64,000 bases of DNA from Paludibaculum fermentans. GTDB taxonomy: Bacteria; Acidobacteriota; Terriglobia; Bryobacterales; Bryobacteraceae. The notes beneath the pieces were generated by a model. It was not told the DNA's origin. It did not search any database and saw nothing but the letters and a program-made list of their open reading frames with translations. Position numbers and translations under genes: made by a program. Positions 9,888 to 18,348 of this stretch are shown here, one piece after another. Numbering within the stretch: position 1 is the stretch's first letter; each line of letters starts with the position of its first letter. Location of the stretch: contig NZ_CP063849.1 of assembly GCF_015277775.1 (NCBI RefSeq), positions 2,046,001-2,110,000 on the forward strand, in the 5' to 3' direction.

Positions 9888-10535
9888 TTATCGATGGCAC
9901 CCTGAGCAGTTCGTCGGAGGGTGGATGCCTTTGGCCTGGATCAGCTTCGCGCCCAGCTCCGCCGGGTCACCTTCCGGTTTCCAGTCCAACTTCGTCACAT
10001 ACTCAGTGGGCCGCACATTCGGAGCAGCGTTGCGATGGCACTCCAGACACCACGCCATCGATAGCGGCTGCACCTGGCGTACTTCCACCATTTGGTCGAC
10101 ACGGCCGTGGCAGCTTACGCAGCTCACGCCGGACGTCACATGCGCCTGATGGTTAAAATAAACGTAGTCAGGCAGCCGGTGGACCTTCACCCACGGGATG
10201 GGCTCGCCGGTCGCATAGCTGTCGCGAACCATCTGGAGCTTGGGGCTCTTCTCCTTCACCCGCACATGGCAATTCATGCAGGTTTCGGTCATCGGGACGG
10301 CGGCGTAGCTGGACTTGTCCACTGTGTAATGACAGTAGAGGCAGTCCACGCCGAGGTTGCCGGCATGCAGTTTGTGGCTGTAAGCCACAGGCTGCACGGG
10401 CGTATATCCGGTGTCAAACTGCTTAGGGTGCAGCAGATAACCCATCACGGCTCCGGTTGCCCCGAGAACGAGGACGATTGCACCGGCGGCCAGACGCAGT
10501 TTTGTGTCGAACTGCTTCGAGAAGATAGCACTCAT
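9888..10535 (-). CDS. actA: Alternative complex III pentaheme cytochrome c ActA
   Basis: First gene of the operon, encoding the multiheme c-type cytochrome subunit. After one N-terminal helix (AAGAIVLVLGATGAVMGYLL) that anchors it to the membrane, five CxxCH sites are visible: CLYCH, CMNCH, CVSCH, CLECH and, at the extreme C-terminus, CSGCH. Five hemes and 215 residues match ActA. The gene is transcribed away from the histidine kinase at 10674, leaving a 138-base shared upstream region. Confidence 0.95.
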   Translation of the reverse strand: MSAIFSKQFDTKLRLAAGAIVLVLGATGAVMGYLLHPKQFDTGYTPVQPVAYSHKLHAGNLGVDCLYCHYTVDKSSYAAVPMTETCMNCHVRVKEKSPKLQMVRDSYATGEPIPWVKVHRLPDYVYFNHQAHVTSGVSCVSCHGRVDQMVEVRQVQPLSMAWCLECHRNAAPNVRPTEYVTKLDWKPEGDPAELGAKLIQAKGIHPPTNCSGCHR

Positions 10536-10601
10536 GCCAGGATGTCTTTCAGAACCAGTCCAGCCTCAGCCCCTCTGATTTGGCAAGGCGGGTTTGCACT
10601 G

Positions 10602-10617
10602 CTCCGCGTGCGCGGAG
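10602..10617. promoter_or_regulatory. Palindrome between actA and the histidine-kinase gene
   Basis: CTCCGCG-TG-CGCGGAG is a perfect inverted repeat with 7-base arms. It lies about 67 bases upstream of the actA start and 57 bases upstream of the kinase start. It could be an operator for the neighbouring receiver-XRE regulator or a hairpin in the actA leader. Symmetry is seen directly; the function is inferred. Confidence 0.4.
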
Positions 10618-10629
10618 AGCTTACATGAT

Positions 10630-10658
10630 TTTCTACCATAACAGTACTATTTACGCAA
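10630..10658 (-). promoter_or_regulatory. Possible promoter of the act-cta operon
   Basis: Read on the minus strand, TTGCGT and TAGAAA are separated by exactly 17 bases, a plausible sigma-70-like pair about 95 bases upstream of actA. Each box is an imperfect match, so this is tentative. Confidence 0.3.
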
Positions 10659-10673
10659 TAGGAGCAAGAATTC

Positions 10674-12149
10674 TTGTCTGGCAGTAATTCGATGCGCTCG
10701 GACCCCGACGGGACTCAGCCGATTGGCGGAGTTCCTGGAATTCCTGCCAAGGTCATGGAACTGCGCCCGCTCACCGGCATCAGCCGCCGTTTCGGCGACC
10801 TTCGCGTCCGCCCGAAACTGATGGTTCTGCACAACAGTTTCTTCCTCATCCTGACCTGCGCTGTCTACTTCACCGTCATCCACTTTGTCGAAGTCCGCAT
10901 GGAGCAGGCCAAGGCCCGCGAGCTCACGCTCATCTATAACTCTTTCTCCTATCTCACTCCAGACAATGGAGAACAGGAACTTCGTTCCTACGGCCTGAAG
11001 ACCGGTAACGCCGACGACTTCGGCCTCTCCGACGACGCCCGGGCCTGGATGACCCGCTACCCCGGCCGCATGTGGCAGCACCAGCCCACCAGCGAGCACA
11101 TCTACAAACTGACGCCCGGCACCAACCGCTACTACCGCCTCACCCTGCCCCTCAGCTTCTACAGCGGCATGGTCGCCTCAGTCGCCGTCGGCGCCTTCGC
11201 CGTGCTCGGCATCATCTATATCTTGGCGGTGCTCGTGCTCGAACTCGTCATCATGCCGCGCTACGTCTACCAGCCGCTGCGCCTCTTGCTCGAGGCCGAC
11301 CGCGCCACGCGCGAGGGCGACCGCGAGGCCGAGATCATCGACGAGAGCTTCATTCCGGGCGACGAGATCGGACAGATCCTGCAATCCCACAACGTCACTG
11401 TCCGCGAACTCCGCAAGCATGAGGACGACCTGGAGCGCGCCAAACGCACCCTGGAAGCCCAGGACCGCCTCGTCAGCCTCGGCATGCTCAGCGCCAGCGT
11501 CGCCCACGAAATGAACACCCCCCTCGCGGTGCTGCACGGTTCTGTTGAAAAACTCATCGAAACCGTGGACGATCGCGCCGCGCAAGCCCGCCTGGCGCGC
11601 ATGATCCGCGTCACCCAGCGCCTGCGCCGCATCAGCGAAAGCCTGCTCGACTTCGCCCGCCAGCGCCGCCAGGAGATGGGCCCCGTCGAGTTGCGCCCCG
11701 CCATCGACGAGGCCTGGCAACTCGTCGCCATCGACGAAAAAGCAGGAGCCGTCCGGTTCATCAACGACATCCACCCCGGCCTCAGCGTCACCGGCAACGC
11801 CGACCGCCTGAACCAGGTCTTCGTCAACCTCTTGAGGAACGCGCTCAACGCCGTGCCCGATTGCGGCGGCGTGATTCGAGCCGCCAGCCGGGCCGGTCAC
11901 ATCGATGGCGGACCCGCCCACTCCATCACCGTCGACGACAACGGACCAGGCATCCCCGCCGAAGTGCTGCCCGAGATCTTTGAGGCCTTCGTCTCCACCC
12001 GGCTGGATTCCTGCGGGACCGGGCTGGGCTTGACCGTCGCCGAAGGCATCGTCCACCAGCATGGGGGCACCATTGCTGCTTCAAACTGCAAATCCGGCGG
12101 TGCCCGTCTCGAAGTTTGTTTACCCGCGGCGCCCGTCAGCGGAGAATAG
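10674..12149 (+). CDS. Membrane-bound sensor histidine kinase
   Basis: Two-component sensor. Two helices bracket an extracytoplasmic region: FFLILTCAVYFTVIHFV near residue 60 and a second around residues 165-195. A HAMP-like linker and a short coiled segment follow. The phospho-acceptor motif SVAHEMNTPLAVLHGSV has its His near residue 278. The ATP-binding boxes are NLLRNALNAV, DNGPGIP and GTGLGLTVAEGIV. The TTG at 10674 is preferred because GGAG lies 9 bases upstream; an ATG six codons later is possible. It is followed 18 bases later by a response regulator, its likely partner, and is divergent from the complex III operon. Confidence 0.92.
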   Translation: MSGSNSMRSDPDGTQPIGGVPGIPAKVMELRPLTGISRRFGDLRVRPKLMVLHNSFFLILTCAVYFTVIHFVEVRMEQAKARELTLIYNSFSYLTPDNGEQELRSYGLKTGNADDFGLSDDARAWMTRYPGRMWQHQPTSEHIYKLTPGTNRYYRLTLPLSFYSGMVASVAVGAFAVLGIIYILAVLVLELVIMPRYVYQPLRLLLEADRATREGDREAEIIDESFIPGDEIGQILQSHNVTVRELRKHEDDLERAKRTLEAQDRLVSLGMLSASVAHEMNTPLAVLHGSVEKLIETVDDRAAQARLARMIRVTQRLRRISESLLDFARQRRQEMGPVELRPAIDEAWQLVAIDEKAGAVRFINDIHPGLSVTGNADRLNQVFVNLLRNALNAVPDCGGVIRAASRAGHIDGGPAHSITVDDNGPGIPAEVLPEIFEAFVSTRLDSCGTGLGLTVAEGIVHQHGGTIAASNCKSGGARLEVCLPAAPVSGE

Positions 12150-12167
12150 ATTCAGCAAACGAACCCA

Positions 12168-12800
12168 ATGAGCGCGGAACAGATCGTCACCAATCCTTCC
12201 CTCATCGACATCGCCGTCCTCGACGACGACATCGATTTCCTCACCTACGTCGAGGACTTCCTGAAGGACGAAGGCCTCTACCGCGTCCGGACCTTTGACA
12301 AGCCCGATACGCTATTCGACTCCGCCGACGACCACCGCCCCGACATCGTGCTGCTGGACATGAAGATGGGCGAGGTCCGCGGCGACAAGGTGCTGGAGCA
12401 ACTGGTCACCCGCTACCCCGGCATCTGCGTGATTATCGTCACCGGCTACCCATCGCTGGAAGACATGCGCGCCACGTTTCGCATGAAGGTGTTCGACTAC
12501 CTGGCCAAGCCGTTCTCGCTGGCTCAACTCCGCCAGTCGCTTTCGAATGCCGTGGAACAGTTCGGCCTTGGCCGCACCCTGCCAGACCGCCTGCGCGAGA
12601 AACTCGGCCACCGCATTCGCATCCTGCGCGCCGAGCGCGATTGGTCGCTGAAGGATCTGGCTCTCTCCTCGAAGCTGAGCGTCAGCCAGATCAGTTCCAT
12701 TGAACGCGGCGCCAACCTGCCCTCCATCGAAAGCCTGTTAGCCATCTCACGCGCCTTCGGCCTGAAGCCGAGCGAGATCCTGGCCTCCATCGAGTTCTAA
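12168..12800 (+). CDS. Response regulator with receiver domain and C-terminal XRE-type HTH
   Basis: The receiver domain spans residues 10-130, with an acidic DDD pocket, a phospho-acceptor Asp in VLLDMKMGE (about residue 63) and the conserved Lys in LAKPFSLAQL. Instead of an OmpR, NarL or NtrC output, residues 145-205 form a Cro/C1-type helix-turn-helix. The phrases are LGHRIRILRAERDWSLKDL and SVSQISSIERGANLPSIESLL, so it probably binds DNA as a dimer. It lies directly behind the kinase gene and is likely phosphorylated by it. The target is unknown; the adjacent palindrome and operon are obvious candidates. Receiver-XRE fusions are uncommon. Confidence 0.9.
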   Translation: MSAEQIVTNPSLIDIAVLDDDIDFLTYVEDFLKDEGLYRVRTFDKPDTLFDSADDHRPDIVLLDMKMGEVRGDKVLEQLVTRYPGICVIIVTGYPSLEDMRATFRMKVFDYLAKPFSLAQLRQSLSNAVEQFGLGRTLPDRLREKLGHRIRILRAERDWSLKDLALSSKLSVSQISSIERGANLPSIESLLAISRAFGLKPSEILASIEF

Positions 12801-12805
12801 GGGGA

Positions 12806-15454
12806 TTATTCGTACCGCAGGCACGACGCCGGATCCACTCGCGTCGCCCGCCATGCCGGCAACAGCGCCGCCCCCGTCGAGATCAGCATCAGGAACAGAC
12901 CGGCCGCCACCGTGGTCGCCAAGTCCGCAGGCTTCAACCCGTAGAGCTGCGACTGAATCAGCCGGCCCGCGAACAACGCCAGCGGCAGTCCCGCCGCCAG
13001 CCCCGCGATCACCATCCAGGCGCTCTCGCCCAGGATCATCCCAAGGATGGAGTTACGATCCGCCCCAATGGCCACTCGGATCCCAATCTCGCGCGTCCGC
13101 CGCGCCGTCGAGTACGACAGCACTCCATAGAGGCCAATCGCGGCCAGGCCCACCGCCAGCAGCCCTAACGCGGTGGACAGCATCGCCAGCAGCCGCTCCG
13201 CTGCCAGGGATTCGTCAATCTGCGCGTCCATCGTCGTCAATTGGTCGACCGGCAGCCGCGCGTCGGCCGACTGGATCAGCGAGCGCAGTTGATTCTCCAC
13301 CAGCTCTGGAGACGCTGTACTCCGCACCTGCACCCACGCACTGCCGGGCATACTGTCCGCCGTAGCGGGCAGGTAGATGATCGGCTCCGGATCCTCGCGC
13401 AGCCAGCGGTACTTCGTCGTCCCCACCACGCCAATCACGCGCACCTTCCGCCCGCCGCCATAGGCCAGCGGCTTCCCTACCCCGTCGCCGCCCAGGTAGC
13501 GCTTCGCAAACTGTTCATTCACGATCGCCGGAGCCTCACCCACCGTCCGGTCTTCCCTGGCGAAGTCTCGCCCCTGCCGGATCGGGATGCCCATCGTGCG
13601 GAAGTAGCCGGGACTCACCGACGTGTAGTATGCCACCGGCGGCATGCCCTTGGGCGGCACATACCCCGGAATCCGCATCACAAAAGAAGCCGCCGATCCG
13701 GTGAGGATGTTGATCGTCGCGACGCTGGCGGACTGCGCGCCCGGCAACCCCTGCGCCCGCAACAGCAGATTCTGCATCGCCTGCGCCGCGCCGGCCTCGG
13801 AGTAGTTCAGCCGTTCGAAATCCACCTGCGCCAACACGACATGCTGCGGCTGGAACCCCAGGTCGATCGCTCGCAGGTTGTGCAGCGTTCGTGACAGCAG
13901 ACCCGCGGTGAAGATCAACGCCACGGAGACCGCAATCTGCGCCGAGATCAGATAGCGGTAGCCCAGCGCACGTTTACCCGCCGCGAACAACGTACCAGAC
14001 TGCACCAGCGGCATCGGATCGGTCCGCCACGCTCGCAGCGCCGGCAGCAGCCCAAACAGGAGCCCTGAACCCAGGGTCACCGCGGCAAAGAAGCCCAGCA
14101 CCATCGGATCCGGCTGCACATGCTGCGTCAGGTTCTCCCTCTGCGACCCCATCAGGCCCAGCAGCGCGGCAATGAAGAACTGTGCCAGCCACCACCCCAC
14201 AGCCCCGCTCACCAGCGAGAGCATGAGGCTCTGCACCAGGAACTGCCGGATCACCGCCCAGCGCGTCGCACCCAGGGCCACCCGGATCGCCGCCTCCCTG
14301 GCCCGCTCAATCGACCGCACCAGCCACAAAGCCGCCAGGTTCGCGCAAGCCATTAGCAGGACCAGCCCCACAATCGACAACAGCAGCAGCACCGGCCGGC
14401 CCAACTTCTCTTTCTCCGAACCCGTGCCCTGGCTGCCGTCCCGCAGGATGAAGTTGTCCTTGTCATTCATCTTGAACCCGATCTCCCGCTGCAATCGCAG
14501 CCCCACCGGATTCAACCGCAGCCCGGCCGCCTGCATCGACACCCCCGGCTTCAACCGTCCAAGCATTTGTAGCCAGCCAAAATTGTCGCGAGGAGTCCCA
14601 TAGAAAGTCTCCGCCCAAGCGGTCGGAATCTGCAGATCCACCCGCCCGTGCAGGGCCGCGCCTTGAAACCCAGGCGGCGTTACGCCCACGATCTGGAACG
14701 CCTCCTTATCCAGCACCAGCTTCCGGCCCACCACATCCGGAGCGCCATTGAAGAACGTCCGCCACAGCCGGTCGCTGATCACGCACACCCGCGCCCCCTT
14801 CTCCACCCGGTCGTCTGGTTCGTCCAACAACCGGCCCAGCGCAGGCCGCACCCCCAGCATGGAAAAGTAATTCCCGCTCACCAACTCGGCCGATACCGTC
14901 TTCCGCCGGTCGCCGTCCACCACGTCCCGCTCAATCGTGGCGACGGCCAGAAACTCTTCAAAGCCCGTATCCTGCTTCCTGATGCCCTGAAAGAAGTTGT
15001 AGGAGAAGCAGCAGTTCTCCATATGGAATGTCTCGTTGTTCTGCCGCAGCAGAATCAGTCGCGAGGCATCCCGCACCGGCAGCGTCTTCAGCACAATCGC
15101 ATTCACAAACGAGAAGATCGCCGTGTTCGCTGCCAACCCCAACGACAGCGACCCCAGCGCCAACAGGGTGAACGACGGGCTTTTGCGTGAGGTCCGAATG
15201 GCGAGACGCACGTCCGCCGCCAACTGCTCCAGCCAGCGGAACGCCCACAGGTCATGACTCGACTCCCGGTATCCGGCCGCATTCCCGAAACGCCGCCGGG
15301 CCGCATACTCTGACTCTTCCGGCTCGACGCCCTGCGCCCGCAACTTGCGCGCCCGCAATTCCATGTGCAGCCGCATCTCCTCGTCCAGCTCCTGCTCCAA
15401 CTCGGTTCGCCGGAACAGGTGGGTCAACCGCCGCCACAGTTCTTTCATGCCCAT
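12806..15454 (-). CDS. ADOP-type permease (MacB/FtsX-like, orphan)
   Basis: Large ABC-type permease of the acidobacterial duplicated orphan permease group; no ATPase gene is adjacent. The N-terminal 80 residues carry the family signature (LEQELDEEMRLHMELRAR, then YAARRRFGNAAGYRE). The first helix and MacB-like periplasmic domain follow, then FtsX helices (MACANLAALWLVRS and ALGATRWAVIRQFL). A second FtsX block follows (GLAAIGLYGVLSYSTARRTREIGIR), and the protein ends with ATRVDPASCLRYE. The ATG at 15454 is preferred because GAGGAG lies 5 bases upstream and it falls after the padR stop. The substrate is unknown. Co-transcription with padR suggests repression by that protein. Confidence 0.9.
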   Translation of the reverse strand: MGMKELWRRLTHLFRRTELEQELDEEMRLHMELRARKLRAQGVEPEESEYAARRRFGNAAGYRESSHDLWAFRWLEQLAADVRLAIRTSRKSPSFTLLALGSLSLGLAANTAIFSFVNAIVLKTLPVRDASRLILLRQNNETFHMENCCFSYNFFQGIRKQDTGFEEFLAVATIERDVVDGDRRKTVSAELVSGNYFSMLGVRPALGRLLDEPDDRVEKGARVCVISDRLWRTFFNGAPDVVGRKLVLDKEAFQIVGVTPPGFQGAALHGRVDLQIPTAWAETFYGTPRDNFGWLQMLGRLKPGVSMQAAGLRLNPVGLRLQREIGFKMNDKDNFILRDGSQGTGSEKEKLGRPVLLLLSIVGLVLLMACANLAALWLVRSIERAREAAIRVALGATRWAVIRQFLVQSLMLSLVSGAVGWWLAQFFIAALLGLMGSQRENLTQHVQPDPMVLGFFAAVTLGSGLLFGLLPALRAWRTDPMPLVQSGTLFAAGKRALGYRYLISAQIAVSVALIFTAGLLSRTLHNLRAIDLGFQPQHVVLAQVDFERLNYSEAGAAQAMQNLLLRAQGLPGAQSASVATINILTGSAASFVMRIPGYVPPKGMPPVAYYTSVSPGYFRTMGIPIRQGRDFAREDRTVGEAPAIVNEQFAKRYLGGDGVGKPLAYGGGRKVRVIGVVGTTKYRWLREDPEPIIYLPATADSMPGSAWVQVRSTASPELVENQLRSLIQSADARLPVDQLTTMDAQIDESLAAERLLAMLSTALGLLAVGLAAIGLYGVLSYSTARRTREIGIRVAIGADRNSILGMILGESAWMVIAGLAAGLPLALFAGRLIQSQLYGLKPADLATTVAAGLFLMLISTGAALLPAWRATRVDPASCLRYE

Positions 15455-15465
15455 GGAATTCTCCT

Positions 15466-15813
15466 CTACGCCGGCTGCAGGATCCGCGCAATCGCAGCCG
15501 ACACCCGCTGATACTGCGCCAACTCTTCGTCCAACCGCGCCCGGCCCTCGTCGCTCAACGTGTAGTACCGAGCCCGCCGGTTCTCTGCGGTCTTGCCCCA
15601 CTCCGCCAGCAGCCAGCCCTTCAGCAGCATCCGCTGCAGCGCCGGATACAGCGACCCCTCCTCCACCTGCAGCACATCCGAGGAGAGCTCCTGGATCGAC
15701 TCCGCAATCTCAAAGCCATGCAATTTACCGTGCCGCGACAGCGTGTTCAGGATCAGCATGTCCAACGTGCCGGGCGGGATGGGGTCTCGGGAGGTTCGTT
15801 CGAGGAGTGACAT
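15466..15813 (-). CDS. PadR-family transcriptional repressor
   Basis: Small winged-helix regulator of 115 residues: PPGTLDMLILNTLSRHGKL leads into HGFEIAESIQ and the recognition-wing phrase VEEGSLYPALQRMLLKGWL. A C-terminal dimerisation helix follows. It precedes the ADOP gene by 11 bases, the usual pairing in this phylum. The ATG at 15813 is embedded in one of two palindromes, so autorepression is likely; a TTG start 5 codons earlier is possible. No Shine-Dalgarno is visible before the ATG. Confidence 0.92.
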   Translation of the reverse strand: MSLLERTSRDPIPPGTLDMLILNTLSRHGKLHGFEIAESIQELSSDVLQVEEGSLYPALQRMLLKGWLLAEWGKTAENRRARYYTLSDEGRARLDEELAQYQRVSAAIARILQPA

Positions 15814-15849
15814 AGAGCGTCTATGCAAATGACATAGACAGTCTATGTC
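15811..15849. promoter_or_regulatory. Paired palindromic operator at the padR promoter
   Basis: GACATAGACAGTCTATGTC (15831-15849) is a perfect palindrome with 9-base arms around one base. A second, weaker copy, CATAGA-GCG-TCTATG, occupies 15811-15825. The centres are 22 bases apart, close to two helical turns, which would place two dimers on one face of the DNA. The proximal copy covers the padR start codon. The ACAT/ATGT ends resemble PadR operators, so this is very probably the PadR site for the padR-ADOP operon and perhaps the divergent glycosidase. Confidence 0.75.
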
Positions 15850-15936
15850 GATCTCGAAAGCGATGCAAGAGGCAATCCATTTTTGTTACCTGCCCCACCA
15901 AACTGCCCGTCGTGATTGGCGATACCCTAAAGGCCA

Positions 15937-18051
15937 ATGAGCGTTCGAAGTCTCCTGCTCGTGCTGGCGGCCACTGCCGCGCTGCGCCCCGCCGAGGCCC
16001 AGGTCATCACCAAGCCGGCCCAACCCAACAAGTTCATCGAAGCCGTGGGCCGCCGCGCCGCCCTCCTCGGACACGAGGACGGCACCTTCGAAGCCTGGAC
16101 CTATCCCATCAAAGTCCTGCGCGACTTCCAGCTCTCCGTCTTCGTCGACAACGCCCTCGAGCCCACACCCCTCAGCGGACTGGCGGAAACCGTGGAGGTC
16201 CACCCAGGCCACGTCACCATCACGCACATCACCGGAGCCTTCACTGTCCGCCAGACCTGGGTCGCGTCCCTCGACAAACCCGCCGTCGCCATATTGCTCG
16301 ACATCGACACATCCAAGCCCCTCAAGTTCCGCGCCACGTTCATTCCCGAAATGAAGCCGATGTGGCCCGCCTCCTTCGGCGGCCAATCCACAGGCTGGAA
16401 CCAGAAAGACGGCGTCCTCACCTTCACCGAAGGCATGGGCCGCTTTCGACCGGTACTCGGCAGCCCCCGCTTCACTCGCATCAGCGAGCAGATCGGCCAC
16501 CAACTGCCCGACCGCACGGTCATGATCGAGTTCGACGTTGAGAAGAGCGGCCGCGTGCCCATCGTCATCGCCGGTGCCCGCGCGGATTACGACGAAGCCA
16601 TGAAGGAGCCCGGAGCCCTCCTCGCCGCCGCCGACACCCACTTCGCGGCGTTCCTCAAACGCACCACCACCATCCAGGCCGAAGGCTTTACCGCCGCCTA
16701 CGACTGGGCGCGCGTCGCCATCGAAAAAGGCTGGGCCTGCAACGACGGTGTCGGCTGCGGACTCGTCGCCGGCTGGGCCCCCTCCGGCCTCAGCGAGCGC
16801 CCCGGCTTCGGTTGGTACTTCGGCGGCGACACCATGATGAGCGCCTGGGCCATGCAGGACTACGGCGATTTCGAAGGCGCCCGCGCCGCGCTCGAGTTCC
16901 TGCTCGACCATCAGCGCGCCGACGGCAAGGTCATGCACGAGTGGACCCAGTCATCCGCCCTGCTCGACTGGCCGAAGTACCCCTACGGTTACTATCACGC
17001 CGACACCACCCCGCTCTTCCTCTTCAGCGCCGCCCGCTATGCCCGCCAGGCCGGAGACCTCGAGTTCGTCCACAAGCATTGGGCCAGGTTCGAGCAGTCC
17101 TACCGCTTCTGCCTCACCATGCTGGACGGCGACGGCCTGCTCTCCAATCTCAAAGGAGGCGCCGCCGCCGTCGAAACCGGAGCGCTCAGCGGCAAGGTCG
17201 TTCGCGACATTTATCTACAGGGAGCCTGGATGGCCGGCCTCGCCGGCTTCGCCGACCTGGCAAAGTGGCAAAACCAGCCCGCGCTCGAGTCCGAAGCCCG
17301 GACCCGCCTCGCCAAGGCCCGCGAAGCCATCAAATCCTGGTTCGTCCCCGAAAAGAACATCTTCGCCTTCGCCCAGCTAAAAGACGGCTCGCGATACGAA
17401 GCCAATTCCGGCTGGCAGGGCCTGCTGCTTGCCCGCGGCGGCATCGACCCTGCCCTCGCCGCCAAGGCCACGGCTTCCCTGGCTCTGCCGGCCCTCGCTA
17501 CCCCCTGGGGTACACGTATGTTCGCCACGGATAGCCCGTTCTACAACCCCGTGGGCTACAACGACGGCAGCGTCTGGCCGTTCGTCACAGCCCAAGCCAC
17601 CCTCGCCCTCTTCCGCCACGGCCAACCGGCCGCCGGCTACCGCTACGTCTACGGCATGGCCCAGGCTACAGGCCTGAGCGGAGCCGGCTTCATCAGCGAG
17701 TACTTCAGCGGCGACCGTTTCGCCGAGGGCCCGCGCGCCGTCCCTCATCAGCTCTTCAGCTCCGTCGCCCTCGTGAATCCTCTCCTCACGGCCATGCTCG
17801 GCCTGATGAGCGACGGGATCGCTGGAGAAGTCACCGTCGCGCCCCAGTTGCCCTGCTCCCTGGGGACCGTCCGTTTCCAGCACTACCGGGTCGGCCGCAG
17901 CATACTCTCCGGAGAGATGCGGCCCGCAAAGCCCGCTACCTTGATAGACATTCAGGTGGAAGGTCCGCCGGTCAAAATCCTACAGGACGCACGGCCCTGC
18001 TTCGATCTGCCGCCCCTGAAACCTCTCACGCCCGGCCAGCGCGGTGAGTAA
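15937..18051 (+). CDS. Secreted six-hairpin glycosidase (GDE/amylo-glucosidase-like)
   Basis: A signal peptide (LLLVLAATAALRPAEAQ) leads a 704-residue protein. The first 240 residues form a beta-rich domain. From about residue 255 there is an (alpha/alpha)6-type catalytic domain, as in glycogen-debranching and related glucosidases. Landmark segments are GWYFGGDTMMSAWAMQDYG, FLLDHQRADGKVMHEW and YGYYHADTTPLFLFSAARY. The acidic residues Asp in GGDTM and Glu in MHEW are candidate catalytic or binding residues. The substrate is not clear from sequence. It is divergent from padR with 123 bases between the ATGs. Confidence 0.8.
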   Translation: MSVRSLLLVLAATAALRPAEAQVITKPAQPNKFIEAVGRRAALLGHEDGTFEAWTYPIKVLRDFQLSVFVDNALEPTPLSGLAETVEVHPGHVTITHITGAFTVRQTWVASLDKPAVAILLDIDTSKPLKFRATFIPEMKPMWPASFGGQSTGWNQKDGVLTFTEGMGRFRPVLGSPRFTRISEQIGHQLPDRTVMIEFDVEKSGRVPIVIAGARADYDEAMKEPGALLAAADTHFAAFLKRTTTIQAEGFTAAYDWARVAIEKGWACNDGVGCGLVAGWAPSGLSERPGFGWYFGGDTMMSAWAMQDYGDFEGARAALEFLLDHQRADGKVMHEWTQSSALLDWPKYPYGYYHADTTPLFLFSAARYARQAGDLEFVHKHWARFEQSYRFCLTMLDGDGLLSNLKGGAAAVETGALSGKVVRDIYLQGAWMAGLAGFADLAKWQNQPALESEARTRLAKAREAIKSWFVPEKNIFAFAQLKDGSRYEANSGWQGLLLARGGIDPALAAKATASLALPALATPWGTRMFATDSPFYNPVGYNDGSVWPFVTAQATLALFRHGQPAAGYRYVYGMAQATGLSGAGFISEYFSGDRFAEGPRAVPHQLFSSVALVNPLLTAMLGLMSDGIAGEVTVAPQLPCSLGTVRFQHYRVGRSILSGEMRPAKPATLIDIQVEGPPVKILQDARPCFDLPPLKPLTPGQRGE

Positions 18052-18348
18052 GTACCTAGATTAGGTCCGCCCGCCCTCGCATTCTGGGCATGCCCAGGGC
18101 GTCCCAGCACCCTGCGCGGTTTGACGCTAGAATGATGATAAGTCGATCCTTGTGAATCGATGTGGCCGATTCACACCAAGGTGTGGCGGTGAAGGTGTTG
18201 CAGCGTTCCCCAATGGGTACAAGGTATCTTAGTACGTCGTACTTAGGAATTTCTAAGGTTAACGGCCCGTGGTTCTAAGGCAGTACCTGCATTCTCAATG
18301 GTAATGGGACTCCTTAGAATCAAGTACGAGGTTTGAAAGGGGACGATC
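18052..18348 (+). promoter_or_regulatory. Structured upstream region of the NarL-type regulator
   Basis: No gene is seen in these 297 bases, but symmetry is dense. A hairpin at 18148-18181 pairs CCTT-GTGAATCG with CGATTCAC-(ACC)-AAGG. AGTACG-T-CGTACT at 18231-18243 is a perfect palindrome. TTCTAAGG occurs at 18251-18258 and 18273-18280, exactly 22 bases apart, and its complement CCTTAGAA at 18312-18319. These look like operator half-sites for a dimeric regulator, perhaps the gene's own product. Confidence 0.5.

Noticed and set aside
12806-15454. Complete MacB exporter (ATPase plus permease)
   Set aside because: No Walker A/B or ABC signature in the protein or beside it; the N-terminal region is of the orphan ADOP type.
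18121-18141. Sigma-70 promoter TTGACG with a following TGATAA-like box
   Set aside because: The spacing between boxes is only about 9 bases; no well-spaced -10 was found.
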